A stretch of 19,730 nt of DNA from NCBI GenBank assembly GCA_002449575.1, contig DJXC01000190.1, forward strand, positions 1-19,730, given 5' to 3'. The notes under the pieces are model-generated. The model worked only from the letters and a program-made list of their open reading frames with translations. It was not told the origin of the DNA and did no database searches. Shown here piece by piece: positions 8,963-13,872 of the stretch (position 1 is the first letter of the stretch; each line of letters starts with the position of its first letter). The translations under genes and the position numbers were made by a program. Source of the stretch: Ruminococcus sp. UBA7014 (GTDB taxonomy: Bacteria; Bacillota; Clostridia; Oscillospirales; Ruminococcaceae).

Positions 8963-9938
8963 CTGCAAGCACTCCTTTCGGGACAACACCATATAAATCG
9001 CCTAATATTTTAATTTTTTTTGCCCATTTCCCGTGACATTTCAATTCATTCATGCGTGAACCGCCAAATCCTTTCTGTACCGCCTTATGTGATTCATTCC
9101 AGCTTAGAATCCGGCAGGCATCCCGATAATCTTCTTCAGAAACTTTCAGGCTTTCCCAGATATACGGAAGCTGAGAGGGATGAATTGCCGTTTTGCCTGT
9201 AAAACCGTTGAGTCTGTCAAGTGACAGTTCTTTCTGCATTCCCAAAATCCATGTACTGCTGTTTGTGCCGAAATATTCCCATACCGGAGCAGAAACCACA
9301 AATTCTCCGGAAAACCGGTTCAGAATATCTGCAAGAATATCACGGATAATTCCTATCTGATAAATATTCTGGTCTTCTGCTCTCCGCAGTCCGTACAGAT
9401 TACAGAAATCATTTCCGCCCGTACGGACATTCAGAATCAACGGATAAACAGCCATTAATTTATCATACAAAATTTTCAGTTCCTGTTCTCTGGTAGATAT
9501 ATCTGCAATGGCACGGCTTTCAAGAATCGGCATAGCATAGAGGAGATGGCTGGACTCCTGATTCAGTTCCAGCAGTGCAGAAAGATAATCATCTGCATTG
9601 GAAGTATCAAATTTTGGCAGAATAAAGCCTGTGAGGATTTCCCTGCTCTTGCCGAGTATCTGCCAGATTCGGCGCATATGTTCTGCCGAACGGATACGAA
9701 TAAACAGCAGCGGAAAATCATCCCGCCGTTGCGCATACAATTCTGTAAAAGTATGACATAATGCCTGTTCTGCTTCCGGCAGTGCGCTGTCTAGAACAGA
9801 ATCTTCCAGACAAAATGCCACACTTGTCAGATACGGCACTGCCCGGCGGATAATTTTTCCGGCAATTCCTTCCTGCAAAGCTGGCATATACAGCAGTCCG
9901 CCGACATGATATGCCAGTTCTGTGATTTCATGATTCAT
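8952..9938 (-). CDS. CitE/HpcH-HpaI-like aldolase-lyase of the Ter biosynthetic module
   Basis: This 328-residue TIM-barrel protein resembles the citrate lyase beta-subunit/HpcH family. Visible motifs are FCLEDSV (42-48, metal-binding acidic region), RIR (81-83), ILPK (106-109), the MPILES strand (Glu140), NVRTGGNDF (170-178) and GKTAIHPSQLPYIW near residue 260. The C-terminal tail from about 290 (GFGGSRMNELKCHGKWAKK) is typical of the Ter-linked subfamily as I recall it. It likely makes or breaks a C-C or thioester-type bond on a small carbon substrate feeding the PRPP-dependent steps. GGAG (9953-9950) lies 11 nt before the ATG. It is the first gene of the four-gene cassette, downstream of a candidate promoter and two hairpins. 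Substrate is unknown. Confidence 0.86.
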   Translation of the reverse strand: MNHEITELAYHVGGLLYMPALQEGIAGKIIRRAVPYLTSVAFCLEDSVLDSALPEAEQALCHTFTELYAQRRDDFPLLFIRIRSAEHMRRIWQILGKSREILTGFILPKFDTSNADDYLSALLELNQESSHLLYAMPILESRAIADISTREQELKILYDKLMAVYPLILNVRTGGNDFCNLYGLRRAEDQNIYQIGIIRDILADILNRFSGEFVVSAPVWEYFGTNSSTWILGMQKELSLDRLNGFTGKTAIHPSQLPYIWESLKVSEEDYRDACRILSWNESHKAVQKGFGGSRMNELKCHGKWAKKIKILGDLYGVVPKGVLAVAL

Positions 9939-9976
9939 AGATATATATTCTCCGTTATTCTGTAAAATAAAGTGAT

Positions 9977-10005
9977 ATCCTTCCCCGCCTCTATAGGCGG
10001 AGGAT
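9977..10005. repeat. GC-rich hairpin in the leader of the lyase gene
   Basis: CCGCCT (9985-9990) and AGGCGG (9995-10000) form a perfect 6-bp stem with loop CTAT. An outer ATCC/GGAT pair (9977-9980 with 10002-10005) extends it across an asymmetric bulge. It lies in the transcribed leader of the lyase operon if the promoter at 10054-10075 is used. It has no U-tract in either direction. Such hairpins also occur at the ends of IS200/IS605-type elements, but no transposase gene is present. Confidence 0.5.
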
Positions 10006-10029
10006 TCTTTGCTAACTTTTGTTGAAATC

Positions 10030-10051
10030 AGCCGGGTTTGTCAACCCGGCT
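10030..10051. promoter_or_regulatory. Perfect palindrome at the predicted start of lyase-operon transcription
   Basis: AGCCGGGTT (10030-10038) and AACCCGGCT (10043-10051) are perfect inverted repeats around a 4-nt loop. On the minus strand the repeat begins 3-4 nt after the -10 box, so it covers +1: a position expected for an operator or a 5' mRNA hairpin. On the plus strand it is followed by TTTATTAT and could act as a weak intrinsic terminator, but no plus-strand gene ends here. Confidence 0.5.
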
Positions 10052-10053
10052 TT

Positions 10054-10075
10054 ATTATAACAGAAACAAATCAAA
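10054..10075 (-). promoter_or_regulatory. Candidate extended -10 promoter for the lyase-PRTase-StiP-HAD operon
   Basis: On the minus strand a perfect TATAAT (10059-10054) is preceded by TGT, giving the extended -10 form TGnTATAAT (10062-10054). A -35 is weak: the best candidate, TTTATA, lies about 16 nt upstream. The promoter stands between the end of the AAA-TerD gene (10111) and the lyase gene (9938), so the biosynthetic genes may be transcribed apart from the terD genes. The rest of 9939-10110 has only the two hairpins listed and a weak 5-bp stem at 10083-10103. Confidence 0.55.
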
Positions 10076-10110
10076 TATAAAGCACAGTCAAATTAAATCT
10101 GTGTTAAATT

Positions 10111-11316
10111 CTACTCTACTTCAATACCAAACCGCTGACAAAGCTGTTCCAGACCGTCACGGTATCCGGCAGAAACAGCACGGAATTTCCATGTATTCTG
10201 ATAACGATAAATTTCAGCAGCGACAAGTGTCCGTTCTGATTTCAGATTCTGCAAATCCATCCATGCAATCTGTTCCTCTTTATGAAATATCTGAAGTACG
10301 GGCTTTTCCACCTGTGAAAAATCAAAATCCGGATTATCACCATAAGCCGAAAAGCAGACTGCAATTTTTTGAATATCCTGAAACAATTTTGGCAGCTGGA
10401 AGGCGGCTTCCGGGTATTCTGCGCCATCCACGACAGCCGCTCCCCCATTCTGTGAAATCAGATTGCCGAAAAAGACCATATCTTCGTCACAGCCAGTCAT
10501 TTCATTCTCATGAAGCAGAAAAACATAGGCATCCATCTCCATAGGAAGCCGGAGTTTCTGCCAGACAAGGCGGATTCGGATTTCATCCTGAAGATAGGGC
10601 GATAAATCCAGTCTTGCACCGGCTCTCAAAAGTTCTCCTGTCCGTGCATTGGCATCCAGTTTTTTCGGTACAGGGGGCTGCGGAACAGGAACTTCCGCTT
10701 CCTGAATTGCTTCCAATTGTTCTTCCTGTTCTGCCAGAGAAGAAACATCAGAAATTTCAAGCTTTCGTGAAACTGGTTTGACCTGAAAATCTACGCTCTG
10801 AAAATCTGCGAATATAAAATATTTACTGAACCGGATTCGCAAAGAAGGCTGTTTCTCAAACATTGTTTCTGTTTCCTGCTGTGTGCCTTTCAGGATAATG
10901 ACAAGATTTCCTTTCTGACGATTCAAAAGTGTTTCCAGCATCTCAGCACCTTCCGAAGTCAGTCCGTCCGGACGGGAAAGCAACAGCACTTTTCCTTCTG
11001 CCTGTGCGGTCAGTGTTTCATTCAGGTCAGCCGCTTCTGCTTCCACAAGACCGCCATCAGACAAATAGCCAAGTGCATGATAAATCTGTCCCATCAGTCC
11101 GGCAGCCTGTGTTCTGCCCGTGCCGGATTCTCCGGCAAATATAAGATGCAGCGGAACAGGGGTATATTCTATATGCTTTTCTTCTTCCTGCTTCCAGACC
11201 TGCAATAAGCGTATCAGGGCATGAATATTTATTTTGACTTCTTTCAGACCCTGAAACTGGTCAAGTTTTTCCTCCAGTTCCGCAACGGTCTGTACGGGAT
11301 GACTTTCATTCTCCAT
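10111..11316 (-). CDS. Degenerate CbxX-type AAA domain fused to a TerD-like domain
   Basis: This 401-residue protein has two parts. Residues about 15-180 align by eye with CbxX/CfxQ/SpoVK AAA ATPases: FQGLKEVK (21-28), LHLIFAGESGTGRT (56-69) at the Walker A site, ALGYLSDGGLVEAEAADL (81-98), a Walker B position reading KVLLLSRPDG (109-118) and an arginine-finger-like QPSLRIRF (156-163). The Walker A Lys is replaced by Arg68 and the Walker B acidic pair by Ser-Arg, so ATP hydrolysis is doubtful. After a Glu/Pro-rich linker (about 190-220), residues 225-401 form a TerD-like domain (MDAYVFLL, MVFFGNL, AEIYRYQNTWKFRAVSAGY) that lacks the GDN.TG.G.GDDE calcium loop. GGAGGT (11328-11323) lies 6 nt before the ATG, directly after the U-tract of a terminator-like hairpin. 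It is probably a scaffold or regulator for the Ter proteins; this role is inference. Confidence 0.85.
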   Translation of the reverse strand: MENESHPVQTVAELEEKLDQFQGLKEVKINIHALIRLLQVWKQEEEKHIEYTPVPLHLIFAGESGTGRTQAAGLMGQIYHALGYLSDGGLVEAEAADLNETLTAQAEGKVLLLSRPDGLTSEGAEMLETLLNRQKGNLVIILKGTQQETETMFEKQPSLRIRFSKYFIFADFQSVDFQVKPVSRKLEISDVSSLAEQEEQLEAIQEAEVPVPQPPVPKKLDANARTGELLRAGARLDLSPYLQDEIRIRLVWQKLRLPMEMDAYVFLLHENEMTGCDEDMVFFGNLISQNGGAAVVDGAEYPEAAFQLPKLFQDIQKIAVCFSAYGDNPDFDFSQVEKPVLQIFHKEEQIAWMDLQNLKSERTLVAAEIYRYQNTWKFRAVSAGYRDGLEQLCQRFGIEVE

Positions 11317-11328
11317 CAGTACACCTCC

Positions 11329-11365
11329 AAAAATAAAACAAGAGGAATCTCCGGATTCCTCTTGT
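11329..11365 (-). terminator. Terminator-like hairpin (attenuator) between terZ-like and AAA-terD genes
   Basis: ACAAGAGGAAT (11338-11348) and ATTCCTCTTGT (11355-11365) form an 11-bp perfect stem with a 6-nt loop. On the minus strand it is followed by TTTATTTTT and then at once by the SD of the next gene. This is the structure of an intrinsic terminator. Placed inside a same-strand gene row, it would lower transcription of the AAA-TerD gene relative to the TerD/TerA genes. Confidence 0.8.
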
Positions 11366-11386
11366 CTGTTCTTTGCTTATCTTGAA

Positions 11387-11998
11387 TCAGCTGAAACGTC
11401 TTGCCAGAGATTTAATATCATTATCTGTGGTAGCCTGTCCGACTGCACTGAATTTCCACTGTTCGTTATAACGATAGATTTCACCGAAAATCATAGCAGT
11501 CATGCCGTTGTAGTTATCCGAAAGGTTATAACGGCAGAGTTCCTGATGATTATCGGCATCCATAATACGGATAAATGCATTCTGAATCATGCCGAAATGC
11601 TGATTTCTCTGTGTTGCCTGATAAATATTGACAACAAAGACAATTTTGTCATAATTTTGCGGCACGCTGGTAAGGTCAACAATAATCTGTTCATCATCAC
11701 CATCACCTGCACCTGTCAGGTTATCTCCCATATGCTGTACTGCGCCGGAATTATGTTTCAGATTACCGAAATAGACAATATCTGTATTAGAAACGACTTT
11801 TCCGTCAACACACAAAAAAGCAGAAGCATCGCAGTCAATACTCTTTGTTTTAGTTGAACCAAACAGACCACCCAGCAGACCGCCGGATTTCTGCGGCTGT
11901 GCTTCATCCCAGCCAAGACCAACAACGACTTTTCTTAATGTGCCGCCATCGGATTTCTGCAAATTCACTTTCTGTCCTTTGACTAAATTTACACCCAT
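11387..11998 (-). CDS. TerD-family protein, TerZ-like with glycine-rich insert
   Basis: This 203-residue TerD-domain protein has the family start (VKGQKVNL), GLGW (27-30), a glycine-rich insert KSGGLLGGLFGSTK (37-50) as in TerZ proteins, a first metal-site strand SIDCDASAFL (53-62; Cys replaces the usual Leu, and a Cys also occurs at 63), and an intact calcium loop GDNLTGAGDGDDE (91-103). The C-terminal strands AMIFGEIYRYNEQWKFSAVG are typical. TerD-family proteins are small cytoplasmic Ca2+-binding proteins of the Ter stress system. The start has GAGGTG (12010-12005) 6 nt upstream and lies 13 nt after the TerA-like gene. It is a separate paralogue from the two canonical TerD copies. A precise name within TerD/TerE/TerX/TerZ is uncertain. 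Confidence 0.9.
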   Translation of the reverse strand: MGVNLVKGQKVNLQKSDGGTLRKVVVGLGWDEAQPQKSGGLLGGLFGSTKTKSIDCDASAFLCVDGKVVSNTDIVYFGNLKHNSGAVQHMGDNLTGAGDGDDEQIIVDLTSVPQNYDKIVFVVNIYQATQRNQHFGMIQNAFIRIMDADNHQELCRYNLSDNYNGMTAMIFGEIYRYNEQWKFSAVGQATTDNDIKSLARRFS

Positions 11999-12011
11999 GA
12001 TTCACACCTCA

Positions 12012-12611
12012 TTATTTTCTGCCGGGTACCCAGTTCATACCCCATCCGAAAGCTCTGTCCATCTGGCTGTGACCGTCATAGAACTGTACCAGTTTTTCTA
12101 CAGAGAATGTTTCATTGTTATTATTTTCAAGCATAGCAATTGCACACATTCTTTTTGCAGAACTATATTCATCCATGCGGACAATAAAATCCTGACTGCC
12201 GGGACATTTTACAGTCACAACACCATCTGCGCATCTCCAGTTCGCTGCGCCTTCATAAATAAATGTATAAACCAGAATTCTTTTAAATTCTGCCACATGC
12301 GAACCGTTGACACGAAGATTTTCACCGCCAAGTGCTGCACCGCTCCTGTCATCGCCATCAAGGGCGATGAACGGAGACGAATGCAGGCTTCCGAAAGTAT
12401 TACCTAAAGCCTGTACACAGCCTTTACTGCCGTTTTTCATTTCATAGAGGCAGCCTAAATCCAAATCTATCGACTGTTGAGCGAGTGTTATCCCCAAAAA
12501 TTTCTTAGCCGGTGGCTGACTCCAGTTCAGATTGATTAAGATTTCGCCAAGCGGTTTTCCTGTTCCTTTGGACAGATTGACTTTCTGACCTTTTTTTAAT
12601 TCGACTGCCAT
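12012..12611 (-). CDS. terA: TerA-like tellurium resistance protein
   Basis: This 199-residue protein starts like the TerD family (ELKKGQKVNLSKG) and then matches the TerA C-terminal domain: SIDLDLGCLYEM (47-58), QALGNTFG (67-74), IALDGDDRSGAA (82-93), RILVYTFIYEGAANW (111-125) and FYDGHSQMDRAFGWGMNW (177-194). The DLDLGCLYE and GDDR blocks probably bind Ca2+ as in TerD relatives. E. coli-type TerA is longer, so this is a short single-domain form, common in Gram-positive bacteria. The gene begins 6 nt after the stop of the second terD and has no clear SD, so it is probably translated by coupling. Its biochemical role is not established. Confidence 0.87.
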   Translation of the reverse strand: MAVELKKGQKVNLSKGTGKPLGEILINLNWSQPPAKKFLGITLAQQSIDLDLGCLYEMKNGSKGCVQALGNTFGSLHSSPFIALDGDDRSGAALGGENLRVNGSHVAEFKRILVYTFIYEGAANWRCADGVVTVKCPGSQDFIVRMDEYSSAKRMCAIAMLENNNNETFSVEKLVQFYDGHSQMDRAFGWGMNWVPGRK

Positions 12612-12617
12612 AACGAA

Positions 12618-13193
12618 TTATGCATCCAGACCAAAATTGCGGCACAGTGCAGCAAGTCCGCCAGAGAAGCCAGAACCGATAGCATTGAATTTCCATTCGC
12701 CGTTATGACGATAAAGTTCTGCCACAACGACAGCAGTTTCAATAGAGAAATCTTCTCCAAGGTCGAAATGAATCAGTTCTTCGCCATTTTCCTGATTCAG
12801 GATACGGATATAGGCATTATTGACCTGACCGAAATTCTGATTTCTTTCATCTGCTTCAAAAATAGTCACAGTGAAATCAATCTTGTCAACATTAGCCGGA
12901 ACTGCACTCAGGTCAATATTGATAACTTCGTCATCGCCTTCGCCTTCGCCAGTCTTATTGTCGCCCATGTGAACAACAGAACCGGAGGCATGTTCTTTAT
13001 TATTATAGAATACAAAATCCGCTTCGGAAGAAGCCCTGCCGTCTGCACCGAGCAGAAAAGCCGCAGCATCAAGGTCGAATTCAGAACCGCCGTCATACTT
13101 GTTGATATCCCAGCCAAGACCTACCATAATTTTTGTCAGACCGGGGTTTGTTTTTGTGAGGTCAACTTTCTGACCTTTAGACAGATTTACCAT
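12618..13193 (-). CDS. terD: TerD-family calcium-binding stress protein (second copy)
   Basis: This 191-residue protein is a full-length canonical TerD: LSKGQKVDL at the start, GLGWD (26-30), EFDLDAAAFLLG (38-49), the calcium loop GDNKTGEGEGDDE (77-89), DKIDFTVTIFEAD and ELYRHNGEWKFNAIGSGFSGGLAAL at the end. It is most similar to the protein of the preceding gene (13234-13812); most positions match by eye, so the two are tandem duplicates. GGAGGA (13207-13202) lies 8 nt before the ATG. Members bind Ca2+ and are linked to tellurite, oxidative and phage stress; the mechanism is not known. Confidence 0.94.
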   Translation of the reverse strand: MVNLSKGQKVDLTKTNPGLTKIMVGLGWDINKYDGGSEFDLDAAAFLLGADGRASSEADFVFYNNKEHASGSVVHMGDNKTGEGEGDDEVINIDLSAVPANVDKIDFTVTIFEADERNQNFGQVNNAYIRILNQENGEELIHFDLGEDFSIETAVVVAELYRHNGEWKFNAIGSGFSGGLAALCRNFGLDA

Positions 13194-13233
13194 GAGAAAA
13201 ATCCTCCTTTATTAAAATTATAATTAAAAATTA

Positions 13234-13812
13234 TCAGACATTTACGCCGAAATTACGTCCCAGTGCAGCAAGTCCGCCAGCAAATCCGCTGCCAATTGCA
13301 TTGAATTTCCATTCACCGTTATGACGATACAGTTCGCCGACAACAATTGCTGTTTCTACAGAGAAGTCTTCGCCGAGGTCAAAACGAATCAGTTCCACAC
13401 CATTGGTTTCATCCAGAACATGAATATAAGCATTGCTGACCTGACCGAAATTCTGACAGCGTGTTTCAGCATCATAGATAGTAACTGTAAAGTCAATCTT
13501 GCTGATGTTTGCAGGTACTTTACTGAGGTCAACTTTCAGGACTTCGTCATCGCCTTCGCCTTCGCCGGTGAGGTTGTCACCAGTATGGATGACAGAACCG
13601 GAAGCGTGTTTCAGATTGTTGTAGAAGACAAAGTCCGCATCACTTGTGACTTTTCCGCTGGCATCCAGCAGAAATGCCGCAGCATCAAGGTCAAAATCTG
13701 CACCGCCGTCATACTGGTTCACGTCCCAGCCCAGACCGATAATCAGTTTAGAGAGTCCGGGATTTCCTTTTGTCAGGTCAACTTTCTGACCTTTCATCAA
13801 ACTTACAGCCAT
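13234..13812 (-). CDS. terD: TerD-family calcium-binding stress protein (first copy)
   Basis: This 192-residue canonical TerD has LMKGQKVDL, GLGWDVNQYDGG (26-37), DFDLDAAAFLL (39-49), the calcium loop GDNLTGEGEGDDE (78-90), ISKIDFTVTIYDAE, NFGQVSNAYI (121-130) and ELYRHNGEWKFNAIGSGFAGGLAAL (160-184). All acidic residues expected to bind two Ca2+ ions are present. AGGAGG (13826-13821) is 8 nt before the ATG. It follows the Ca2+-ATPase gene after 60 nt and starts the run of Ter genes. It could be called TerE as easily as TerD; the two are not distinguishable here. Confidence 0.94.
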   Translation of the reverse strand: MAVSLMKGQKVDLTKGNPGLSKLIIGLGWDVNQYDGGADFDLDAAAFLLDASGKVTSDADFVFYNNLKHASGSVIHTGDNLTGEGEGDDEVLKVDLSKVPANISKIDFTVTIYDAETRCQNFGQVSNAYIHVLDETNGVELIRFDLGEDFSVETAIVVGELYRHNGEWKFNAIGSGFAGGLAALGRNFGVNV

Positions 13813-13872
13813 TGTATATACCTCCTAGTATATAAAATTTATTTTCACAGCATACGCTGTAGAATTGCAGAA

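Noticed and set aside
10030..10056. Plus-strand intrinsic terminator of an unknown small RNA
   Set aside because: The T-tract is short and interrupted, and no convincing plus-strand promoter or gene lies upstream. The minus-strand promoter reading explains the element better.
13847..13860. Hairpin ACAGC-ATAC-GCTGT between the ATPase and first terD
   Set aside because: The stem is only 5 bp and no U-tract follows on the minus strand, so it is not called a terminator.
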